From: Paenibacillus sp. KS-LC4
Lineage (GTDB): Bacteria > Bacillota > Bacilli > Paenibacillales > Paenibacillaceae
Length of the DNA stretch: 64,000 nt
Reading direction: 5' to 3'
Assembly (NCBI RefSeq): GCF_036894955.1
Contig: NZ_CP145905.1
Coordinates: 3,118,501-3,182,500 of the forward strand
Position 1 is the first letter of the stretch, and each line of letters opens with the position of its first letter. Positions 53,868 through 62,700 of the stretch are shown here, one piece after another. The notes under the pieces were generated by a model, which saw only the letters and a list, made by a program, of their open reading frames with translations, had not been told where the DNA came from and made no database searches. The position numbers and the translations under genes are program-made.

Positions 53868-53898
53868 CGGGCGATCTCTCATTGGAAGAGACCGCCCG
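53868..53898. terminator. hairpin in the NRPS/blaI divergent spacer
   Basis: CGGGCG-TCTCT pairs with AGAGA-CGCCCG with one mismatch and a seven-base loop. There is no strong T run. As there is no gene ending nearby, it could be a regulatory hairpin rather than a terminator. The rest of 53732-54010 has no gene. Confidence 0.45.
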
Positions 53899-54010
53899 TT
53901 GTTGTGACGGATGCTGTGCTGTAATTCCTTTGATTAGACTTGGAAAAACCTGCCATCTACCGCAAGTTCAATTGTTCATCCATTGATAGGTTTTCTGCTT
54001 GACTTACTTT

Positions 54011-54052
54011 GTTTACAAGCGTAAACTACAACTATCGTTTACACTTGTAAAC
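54011..54052. promoter_or_regulatory. two 16-bp BlaI-type operator dyads
   Basis: GTTTACAAGCGTAAAC (54011-54026) and GTTTACACTTGTAAAC (54037-54052) are near-perfect palindromes, 26 bases centre to centre. Both contain the TTACA/TGTAA core typical of BlaI/MecI operators. They lie 27 bases before the BlaI-like gene, so autorepression is likely. Being in the spacer divergent from the NRPS operon, they might also affect it. Confidence 0.75.
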
Positions 54053-54078
54053 AAACTGCATAGAAATAGGTGAATAAA

Positions 54079-54456
54079 ATGAGCGACTCTCCTCACATAA
54101 CCGAGGCCGAATGTGAAGTCATGAAGCTTCTTTGGCAGAAGGAGCCTTTGTCTGCTAATGAAATGATTTCGAAGTTGTCGGAGCAAATGAACTGGACGGA
54201 TCAGACAATCAAAACCTTCCTTAACCGATTGCACAAGAAGAATGCGATCCGTTTCGAAAAAACCGGCAGGAATTATATTTATTATTCGATGGTTTCACAT
54301 GAAGAATACTTAAAAAGAGAGAATAAATCCTTTTTAGACCGCGTGTATAAGGGGGCCGTAGGCATGCTTTTCGCAAAATTTCTTGAGGAAGAAACTCTCT
54401 CAGAGAAAGCTATTGAGGAGCTTCAACAACTGCTGGAAAAGAAGAAGAAATCATGA
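54079..54456 (+). CDS. BlaI/MecI-family repressor
   Basis: This 125-residue protein has the BlaI winged helix start (HITEAECEVMKLLWQKEPLS, MNWTDQTIKTFLNRLHKK) and the C-terminal dimer helices where the partner protease cleaves. It should repress its own operon through the dyads at 54011-54052. The ATG at 54079 lies eight bases after AGGTG; a GTG at 54070 overlaps that site. It overlaps the sensor protease gene (ATGA), as in bla/mec-type systems. Confidence 0.92.
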   Translation: MSDSPHITEAECEVMKLLWQKEPLSANEMISKLSEQMNWTDQTIKTFLNRLHKKNAIRFEKTGRNYIYYSMVSHEEYLKRENKSFLDRVYKGAVGMLFAKFLEEETLSEKAIEELQQLLEKKKKS

Positions 54457-56696
54457 TTTTCCTTAAAACGATGTACGCCCTTCTCTTGAATGCATCGTTG
54501 GCATCGACGGCAATCATCTTGTTGCTGCTTTGCATTCGGAAATGGTTTTATTTGCGCCTTGCACCTAGCTTTATTCATGTCTTGTGGCTTCTTGTGTTAA
54601 TTAAGCTGCTTATACCTATTGCTCCGTCGAGCTCGTTCAGTTTTTTTAATCTGGTGCCGCTCACGATAGCAGATAAATGGACAACAGAGCAACGTTTTTC
54701 TACTCACGATTCCGGGTCTGTGAAGCAATGGGAGGACACTGTCGAATCCGGCGACGAGACGAAGGCTCCCTTACAACAACATGCAGAAGAATCGCTGCCT
54801 TCCATTTTAGCGGCATCCCAGCTTAAGGATGCGGATTGGGTAGCAACAATTCCTCCCTCTTACAGCAGCGAGGAAAACCGGGGTGGGTTCACGCTACTTA
54901 GAATCGGCTTATTGATATGGCTTGGAGGATTCGTATTTCTCGGTATTTATTACCTGGCTATAACACTGAAATTCAGAAAGCAACTCCAATTCGCCCGCCG
55001 GATCAACAATGAAGAGATCCTTTCTGTTCTTAAAGCATGCAGTGAACAACTGGGCATTAAACCAAATATTCCGGTCTATGAGATAAGCGGTTTTAAGAGC
55101 CCATGGATCTACGGAGTGTTAAAGCCTAGCATTTATTTGCCAGAAGATATGGTTGTTATATTAGATTCCCGGCAATTGAGACATGTACTACTACATGAGC
55201 TGGCACATTATAAACGCAAAGATTTATGGTTCAATTTCTTATGGACGTTAGCGATATGGCTGCATTGGTTTAATCCTTTCGTTTGGCTGGCACGGCGAAA
55301 AATGACCTCCGATCGGGAAATAGCCTGTGATGCCATCGTGCTTGAAGCGCTGGGTGAGCGGGAATCTTCGTCATATGGCAGGACACTTCTTATGCTGTCG
55401 CGTTTTTTTTCCCGAAGCTCTTCTTCACGGGCTCATCTTCCCTATTTCTTCAAAAACAATAAAGAGACGAAACGGAGAGTTATGATGATTACGAGGTTCA
55501 AACAAGGTTCATACAAGCTGTCTGCAACAGCTGTTTTGTTGATATGCTTCTTGAGCGCCGTTTTGCTTACCAACGCCAATGTCGACTCAAATGCTTCTCA
55601 GGCAGAAAATTCAAGCAATGAGAATACGGTATCCTCCCTTCAGATCGACAGATTGATTCCATCGTTCAAATGGTTTCATAATCTGGACCGGGCGCTCGCT
55701 TTTTCAACGTTTGAATTTAAAGTGCCTGATTATTTGCCCGAAGGGTATCGCCTAAGGAATGTGGATTTAAATGAGAATTTTAGTAAAGCCAATAAAGCAG
55801 ACTTAATTGAATTTGCTACAATCACTTTCGTATCGAACTTTGATCAGCAAGACGAGCGTAATATTGAGATCAAAGCCTCCAAAGGAAACGGAACTTTGCT
55901 GGAGCATCAATTATTGTGGGGAGCCTCGTATTCCCAACAAGCGGGCCAAGCTCCTTCTTATCGGCAAGAAGACCTGACATTAGGCAGTATGAAAGGTACG
56001 ATGTACACAACTACAAGGTCCAAGTATAAGAAAAAGCCTGAACCGGCCCAAAGCTTTGTATGGCAGGAACACGGTGTAACGTATGCAATCAATTATTATA
56101 GCGTTGATCTTGCACAAGAAGAGCTTGTAAAAGTCATTCAGTCCTTTGCTTTGCCAGAACAAGTTCAATCTGTCGATTATAAGGGTAAGGGCAATTCTTT
56201 CCCTTTGTATGATGAGACGGATTTGCAGAAAGCAAAACATATTCTTGGCTTTCCAGTGAAATTCCCGGTGGCCCTTTCAGACTATGGCCTTAAGCTTGCT
56301 GATTCGGTTATGCAGCAGGCTGATGATCAGAACACCGGGTTCTCCATTCGACCAGACACAGACGCCTTAAAAAATAGTTATCGCGTTCCTTACAATTCCT
56401 CCATTTATGAAATAAATGACACGATTGATTTTTATCAGAGCAAAGCGCCTGCTGTAGATGTAAACAAGCTGTCGTTTCTACGCAAACTTGAAATTAATGG
56501 CATTGAAATAACTACATATACAGATCATGATCACATTTATTGGGAACCAGTTCAATCCGATAACAATCAGTTGAAGTTCAAAACTCAAACGTATTACGTC
56601 TGGGAGCAAAACGGTATTTATTATACGGCCTTTTTTCTCGGGGTAGACAAGCATCAAGAAGAAAACCTGAAATCCTTAGTGCTCGCTCCTGTCTAG
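54453..56696 (+). CDS. BlaR1/MecR1-like M56 membrane protease with unusual C-terminal domain
   Basis: The 747-residue protein has four membrane helices in the first ~380 residues and the M56 zinc site LLHELAHYKRKD (~residue 248) followed by the downstream Glu region REIACDAIVLEAL. It is thus the likely protease that inactivates the BlaI-like partner. The extracellular ~350 residues are not a penicillin-binding domain: no SxxK/KTG set was seen. Instead there are two DUF4367-like beta units (FKVPDYLPEGYRLRNVDL, and VKFPVALSDYGLKLAD later). So it probably senses something other than beta-lactams, perhaps envelope stress or a peptide. Confidence 0.88.
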   Translation: MIFLKTMYALLLNASLASTAIILLLLCIRKWFYLRLAPSFIHVLWLLVLIKLLIPIAPSSSFSFFNLVPLTIADKWTTEQRFSTHDSGSVKQWEDTVESGDETKAPLQQHAEESLPSILAASQLKDADWVATIPPSYSSEENRGGFTLLRIGLLIWLGGFVFLGIYYLAITLKFRKQLQFARRINNEEILSVLKACSEQLGIKPNIPVYEISGFKSPWIYGVLKPSIYLPEDMVVILDSRQLRHVLLHELAHYKRKDLWFNFLWTLAIWLHWFNPFVWLARRKMTSDREIACDAIVLEALGERESSSYGRTLLMLSRFFSRSSSSRAHLPYFFKNNKETKRRVMMITRFKQGSYKLSATAVLLICFLSAVLLTNANVDSNASQAENSSNENTVSSLQIDRLIPSFKWFHNLDRALAFSTFEFKVPDYLPEGYRLRNVDLNENFSKANKADLIEFATITFVSNFDQQDERNIEIKASKGNGTLLEHQLLWGASYSQQAGQAPSYRQEDLTLGSMKGTMYTTTRSKYKKKPEPAQSFVWQEHGVTYAINYYSVDLAQEELVKVIQSFALPEQVQSVDYKGKGNSFPLYDETDLQKAKHILGFPVKFPVALSDYGLKLADSVMQQADDQNTGFSIRPDTDALKNSYRVPYNSSIYEINDTIDFYQSKAPAVDVNKLSFLRKLEINGIEITTYTDHDHIYWEPVQSDNNQLKFKTQTYYVWEQNGIYYTAFFLGVDKHQEENLKSLVLAPV

Positions 56697-56784
56697 CAAC
56701 TGGGGGAACTATCCATTCGTCACGTCGATCATTACGTTGAAATAGGAGTATTGGAGCAGGGTGATTTGCGGCCGTCCTTTACAA

Positions 56785-56824
56785 AAAAAACGCTCCCTGC
56801 ATCATGGTTGCAGGGAGCGTTTTT
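56785..56824. terminator. strong bidirectional terminator
   Basis: CGCTCCCTGCA (56791-56801) pairs with TGCAGGGAGCG (56809-56819), flanked by A and T runs so that it works on both strands. It separates the converging BlaR1-like gene and the Tc-like operon. Confidence 0.9.
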
Positions 56825-56828
56825 GAAG

Positions 56829-57479
56829 TTAGGAGGCTGGTATCGGCTCTTCCCAGCGCGTCATTCCCACTAGCTCCGGATGATCGTCCGGGCAAGATTC
56901 TGTAGGCAGCTTGGTTTTCTTAGAAAGCACACAGCCACACTTGCCACAGATTTTCTCCGCAGCATCGGCAGCGACCGAGGTCGTTGCCGAAAGGGCATTG
57001 TAGAGCAGCTTATTCGGCTTGTTTTGAATATGCGGGCAAGTCATGCAAGCGCTCATCCGCTTATGATAAACGTCGTCCTCCACAGTGGCAAAGCCTGCTC
57101 GTGCCCACTTCCACAGCGCTTGTCCGGCTTTCTTGGCCAAATCGGCATTGGAATGTGTAGCGGAAGACTCGCCAGTAAAGGCAGTCACCTCTTTAGCATC
57201 AGGTCGTGAGGCATCAGAGACTTCGCGAGCTAATGCTTCGGGCGTTACTAAAATCTCCTCTCCTCCGTCCATTTCCACCACTGGAGGATTGTTCAGCAAA
57301 TGAGTTAGAAACATCTCCGACCTTCTTGCTGACAATAAATTATGCGCATAACTGGCATCATGAACAGCCGCAAAAAGAACCTTTTCCGAAACCGGACCGT
57401 TCAAACCCAGGATGATGCCAAATTGCTCACACTGCTCCTTTATACTTCCCGTGAATGCTTCTTGAGCGGCTGATTTCAT
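56829..57479 (-). CDS. small Cys-cluster protein downstream of the Hint protein
   Basis: I do not recognise this 216-residue protein. Residues 1-60 are helical (QCEQFGIILGLNGPVSEKVL), residues ~60-140 include WKWARAGFATV, and the last third has Cys pairs CMTCPH (145, 148) and CGKCGC (178, 181, 183), with CPDDHP (196). This resembles a zinc ribbon or rubredoxin-like knuckle as seen in some phage-tail-associated proteins. No signal peptide. AAGGAG precedes the ATG. It is the third gene of the minus-strand operon, 35 bases after the Hint-domain gene, so a helper role for the Tc-like toxin is possible. Confidence 0.75.
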   Translation of the reverse strand: MKSAAQEAFTGSIKEQCEQFGIILGLNGPVSEKVLFAAVHDASYAHNLLSARRSEMFLTHLLNNPPVVEMDGGEEILVTPEALAREVSDASRPDAKEVTAFTGESSATHSNADLAKKAGQALWKWARAGFATVEDDVYHKRMSACMTCPHIQNKPNKLLYNALSATTSVAADAAEKICGKCGCVLSKKTKLPTESCPDDHPELVGMTRWEEPIPAS

Positions 57480-57514
57480 AGCTATTCTCCTTTGTGCTTG
57501 TAATCGTGCAGCTT

Positions 57515-59680
57515 TTATTTCAACGTGATTTCAGCCGAATTTGAATTGGGGTCCAAGGTCGAGCCGATATCAGAGGTTAGTGCTCTGGACACTGAAACGG
57601 TATAATCCACTCCGCGCTGCAAATTGACCTTCAGCAAGACGGACGAACGGCTGCTGCCAGGTGTTACATCGCTAATGTGCGCACTAGGCTCAAATGAAAA
57701 ATCATCCTCATCAGCTGCATGCAGCGCCCTAACGGCTGTATTAAAATGCAATTCAACGCTTGCGCTGGCATGAAGCAAGGCGTAACGAACCTCTTCTATA
57801 AGCAGCGTCTTATTTTCACCGGTCACATCCGCGAATAGAAACGATAGGTCTGTAGCTACTGCAAAATCCGCTGTGATCAAGCCTGTTGCATCGACGATTT
57901 TATGTTCCTGAAGCAGCCTGAACGCTGTCGCTGCCGCGTCAGGCGTTATATCGGCAGTCACCAGCGAGGAAGCATGAATAGTCGCTCCGATCACTTTTGC
58001 TCCGATTACCTTCAAGCCATTTACTTCTGGACCACCAATGCCGTTCGGAGGGAAATTCATGCCATTGCCTGCTTCTATCGCATCCATCCTAGTTCCCGTA
58101 GTTGGCTTGTAAAAATCGGTTTCATAAGCATCATGCAACGAGGTATTTATGTTATTAAAGATAACGAGCTGAATTTGGTGCAGTGCGCTAGTCATCAATG
58201 GGGCATACAGCGTACCAAAGAACATATTTTGCAAAATTGCAGGTGTATAGTAATCACTCATGCCAACAGAAGTGTAGCCATCTGCGTTCAAAGGCGCGCT
58301 CTTCTGAAGACGGCTGACCATATTCCCGAGAATGAACGCCAGTCCTTCCATTCCAAGTCCCTTGATACGCGTTAAACCGCCCGAAAGGACAACGTATTGC
58401 TTGCCGTATTGGGTGAAGGCGTAAGCGTTGGGCTCCAGACGTCCGATATCATGATAGAACGTAATATCCGGGTAGAAGCCTTGGAACAGGTTCACTAGGT
58501 ATTTGACCATGGCGTTGCCAATACTCACTTCCGTAAAGCTCCATCTATCCGCATTATCGTTTACATCAATCGCTTGCAAAGGGCTAAGGAAGGCGGCCGC
58601 AGTGTCTGGGACAAAAGCTACATTTGATCCGTGTACATAAAATTTGCTCGACTTCACAGTCGCTTCAGGAGCAGCAGCGGATAACGTATCCAATCCAGCG
58701 TCGCTCTTTGCGCTAAAGGACATATAATTACCAGCAACCAAGTGTGAATGAGCCGCTTCATATTCTTTAGTTCCCAATAATGGTTGATCCTCTACATCCT
58801 CCAGCAGGCCGCTTTTCAAAAGCTCCCGCTGATGGATTTGCAAATTGAAGTCACCGGAAACCAAGCCCTCGGAAAGCAGCAAATGACCGTCCAGCCTTCC
58901 ATCAAACGAAGCGTCTGTAGCGATATGATGCACCCCTCCTACGTATTCGCCGATGCTGATTTCGTCGATTTGCACCTCAGTAGCATTATAGGAAATCAAC
59001 AAATCACGTCCCGGTACGAGGCGATCAGCCCGCTTAAGCTTGCCGCTAGGCATGAGGAACAAATGGTCCGGTGTGACGACGATGCTGCCATGACCGCCGA
59101 ATCGGATGTACACCATCGCGGGTTGATGACTTTGAGGACCAGTGCCGTTGCTGAAGTTCACTTTGGCCTTCTTCCACTCCAGCTGTAGACCTTGCTCGCT
59201 TTGCTGTAAGCTGGCTGTAATGACTTTATCCCCTACACTAAACTTCTCAATCGCAGTGTGACCCTCTGGTGTCCCGATTTGCGTGCCATGGGCGAAGCAG
59301 GAGCAGCAGCAATAGCAGGTGACAACGTTCCACGTTTCTCCCAGGCTCATACAGCCGCGGTTGCCGAGCGTCGCATGGCTCATATCGGAAGGGTTTTTCG
59401 TATCAAAGCATACTTGAGCTGCAAACGGGTACAAATAATCATGCGGGGAGCAACCTGGCACAGGGTTTCCGTTAATATCCGTACATTGGCATAAACGATG
59501 TGCTTGGGGGGAGAAGTTAACGTTATCCTGACAATGCTCTCCAGGGCAGACCAGGTAAAAAGGTTTTCCTAATTGAAAAGTATTGTTATTAATTGCCTGA
59601 GGATCTACCTGAGACCAGTTTACATCCGTTAAATTTTGCGCTTTACCCAAGTTCGTTTCAAGAGACTCTTTACAATCCAT
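57515..59680 (-). CDS. Cys-rich Hint-domain protein with M48-like region and Tc-linked repeat
   Basis: The 721-residue protein has a Cys-rich N-terminus (13 Cys in ~128 residues, ending CYCCCSCFAHGT). A Hint (hedgehog/intein-type) domain starts at Cys ~128 (CFAHGTQIGTPEGHTAIEKF) with the TxxH block VVTPDHLFLM (~201-210). Region ~380-470 reads like an M48 peptidase strand-helix (EPNAYAFTQYGKQYVVLSGG, LAFILGNMVSRL), but the HExxH site is N-M-V-S-R. A ~60-residue repeat at ~570-630 (AATAFRLLQEHKIVDATGLI) also occurs in the upstream toxin-like protein, and the C-terminus is a beta domain. Hint domains can cleave the chain at the Cys. It lies 20 bases after the Tc-like gene; AGAGG precedes the ATG. 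Confidence 0.8.
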   Translation of the reverse strand: MDCKESLETNLGKAQNLTDVNWSQVDPQAINNNTFQLGKPFYLVCPGEHCQDNVNFSPQAHRLCQCTDINGNPVPGCSPHDYLYPFAAQVCFDTKNPSDMSHATLGNRGCMSLGETWNVVTCYCCCSCFAHGTQIGTPEGHTAIEKFSVGDKVITASLQQSEQGLQLEWKKAKVNFSNGTGPQSHQPAMVYIRFGGHGSIVVTPDHLFLMPSGKLKRADRLVPGRDLLISYNATEVQIDEISIGEYVGGVHHIATDASFDGRLDGHLLLSEGLVSGDFNLQIHQRELLKSGLLEDVEDQPLLGTKEYEAAHSHLVAGNYMSFSAKSDAGLDTLSAAAPEATVKSSKFYVHGSNVAFVPDTAAAFLSPLQAIDVNDNADRWSFTEVSIGNAMVKYLVNLFQGFYPDITFYHDIGRLEPNAYAFTQYGKQYVVLSGGLTRIKGLGMEGLAFILGNMVSRLQKSAPLNADGYTSVGMSDYYTPAILQNMFFGTLYAPLMTSALHQIQLVIFNNINTSLHDAYETDFYKPTTGTRMDAIEAGNGMNFPPNGIGGPEVNGLKVIGAKVIGATIHASSLVTADITPDAAATAFRLLQEHKIVDATGLITADFAVATDLSFLFADVTGENKTLLIEEVRYALLHASASVELHFNTAVRALHAADEDDFSFEPSAHISDVTPGSSRSSVLLKVNLQRGVDYTVSVSRALTSDIGSTLDPNSNSAEITLK

Positions 59681-59700
59681 TTTTCATAACCTCTTTTCGT

Positions 59701-62700
59701 TTAGTTGGTCATACTTGTCTTTGTGAACACATTTGATTGATACGTTATAATGACGGTTAACCCTGCAAATACCTCCTGATTTAAAGCCCCGTTTAACAAA
59801 AGAGCATCCGGCGTATTCGCTAAAGAAAATTGCAAAGCGGCGTTTAAGCCAGTTCCTGTGACATTACTTATATTGCTTAAATTGCATGTTCCCAGGTTAT
59901 TGCTGACGCTTAGCGGGATCGCCGCATTGTCCCCCAGCTTCAGACTTAAGAACGGCGTGCTTGAGTCCTTATCGGATACGATTGCCTGATTGGATGTAAG
60001 GATAAGAACCGAGGCCGACAATAAGCTTACATCTGACAAATGGGTCAGGATGGTTCGATCCGTGATAGGAAAGCTGATTTGCTGCACCCCTTGGGTTGCC
60101 TGTGAATTGAACAAGGCGAACCAGTTACTCGGAAATGCTTGCTTCAGGTCGATCATTTTGACCGGAGTATTGGGATAAGGAGCGCTTTCTGCATGCAGCT
60201 GTTGTTTCACCTGGTTAGCGAAGAGAGCCCCTCCGTCTTTGGCCGTGTACTGAATTTTGACAATAATATCTGAGATATTGCTGAAATCAAAGCGATTGGT
60301 TTCTGGCGGCAGGTGGAGCGTCCACGAAGATACCGCGCCTGTCCCCTCGAACGGCAAATATCGCTCATCCTTAAAATCCAGAACAAACAGACCGGAATCA
60401 TTCATTCCCCGAGTCACGGCAACCTGCTGCGACACATGGTTTTGTCTCAAAATTTCAGGGCCCGGTGCAGGCTCAGCTGGATTCAAGAGATAGCTGACCC
60501 CCGTAATATCGGCTTGTACAACGACAGCATTTTTATTTTGAACCAGTATCGCATTAATGTTCTGATAGGGTCCAACAACAGCGGGTATGGAAATAGAGAT
60601 TGACTTGATTTTGCGGCAGTAATGGCCAGGGAAGTCGAAATCGAACAGCTTCTCATTCCATTCGAAATCCAGCTTGCCTGTAGCCCCTGTGCCGCCAGGC
60701 ATTCCCCCTTTAAAGGCAATAAATTTAACCGGGTCCAGATGAAGCAGGGATACGGTCTTCTCAAGCTCCAAATCTCTCGAGTTATTGAACAGATAAGCTT
60801 TCTCCATTTGATTCAGGGCCAGTTGCAAGCCTTCCCCGGCAAGAAGCCCCCTATGGAGGTTGTCCCAGTAGTCGAATTGCAGAAATTGATCCTGCCGCTC
60901 CAGCTCATACTGATATGCCGCCTGCGCAGCCATCGCCATATCCACTGCGAGCTGATAACATTGAAAGTAGGCCGTCGATAATCGACTGATCATCCACTGG
61001 TAAAGCTCCTGGCTGGTAAACTTGCCGCGCAGGAACTGCTCCATCTCATCCTGCTGCTTTACGTTTTGTTGATGGATGTCGAGCTCTCTTTGCAGCATGG
61101 CGGAGCGCACATTCCCTCCAATAATCTGTTGATCCAACTGCTTGACCTCAGATGCCGCGACATCCCGCTGCAGCCTCCATTCCTCCCGGCGACGCACATA
61201 TTGAGCGCCGGTGTTAATCAAGCCCGCGGCTTTATCCAAGACGTTCGCCGCCCCGTCAGCCATAGCTGCGCCAGCGTTCACGGCGTCACCGAATTGCATT
61301 CCGCCATCCGCCAAGCCGAATATATTCGGAGCCAGATAGGCTCCTATCGAAAGCCCATGAATGGCGATGGAAACCCCCTGAAGATCTGTGGATAACCCCC
61401 TTAAGGTTAGATCCGTAATTTCCAATCCATTGATGTTCTCTTCATATAAGGCGTTATAATGCTCTTGTCGGGCTGCCGCACTTGCTCTACTTTCTGTTAA
61501 TGATACAAGCGTACTTGCAATCTCCTCCAGTTGCTTCTCTTTAATCATGGTGGAGAGATTTAAAATGTTTTTTTCATGTGTGCTCTGGAGCAAAGACAAG
61601 CTTTCCGCATCATTGCGTTCAAGTGCGGCTAGCAGGCTGCCGCCAAACTGTGTTAACGTGGCGGTTATCGACTTGGCCCGTTCCAGCATAAATGCAAATC
61701 GGTAAGGAACACCTTGATTTGCTGGTGTCAGCGAAGCCAATGGATTTACTCCGGCGCTCACCATGCGAATCAATTGAGCAGGATCGAGCGGCGGTTCAAA
61801 TAGAGCCAATGTTTGCGGGATTCCTTGAATGTTGAGACAATGTCTGATTTTGAACAGACGATCTTCCACCCGATCCCAATAAGCGATAAATTGCTTGTTT
61901 TCCGGCACACAGAAATAGGTGTCCAGCGCATTGAACGGTGCATAAGCCATTAGTGCGTCTTTCCCGGCTGTCTCCTGCTCTAACGCAATCAGAAACTGCG
62001 GAATGCCATCTTTGAATTGCGCAAGGAGATCAGCGAATGTTTTTGGTGCAGGCTCTGGCGCCTTCCCTAAATTTTCGGGCCTTGGTCCAAGCAAATCATA
62101 AGCGTATACGTACATCATCGTTGCGGTCACGATGGCTTCCCATGTGTATTGCGTAAAATAAGAGTCGCCCCACTGCAATAAATTATCAATATAGGCCATG
62201 ACCACCGCTTTCTCGTATGCACCGATTCGGAGCCCGGCAATCGCGTCTGGATTGAACGGATCCATATTATAGGCCGCGATCTCCTGCGGATTGGTTAATT
62301 GATCCTTTAACGTTTCCAGCGAATGGTTCCGGAAAGGATTAAACTGCCAGAAGCGAGCTGCCGGATTGCCTAACTTATCGTTTAGCAACCGATTTCGGAC
62401 TGAATCAATCTGCTTGTCGTCCAGAAAGAAGAACAGCTGGCTAATCGGCGTTGCCTCCGAGAAGTCCGCACTTACCGCACCTGCGCCTGTAATGATCTTT
62501 TGATCAACCAAGATTTTGTAAATGCGCTGAGAACTGGTCAGCCCGATCGTCGAGGTTTGAAAATCTCCCGCCTGAATCTGGAAAGGCTGCAAAGTCGGAT
62601 TAAAAATATACTGATACCATTTCTCTGCCGCTTGATAGTTTTGATTCGTTTTCAGCAAGTCGGCAATTAAGTAAGGAGCATGGAAAAATAATTCCCAATA

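Noticed and set aside
57902..58375. 157-codon plus-strand frame within the Hint protein gene
   Set aside because: Antisense shadow; no start signal or recognisable domain.
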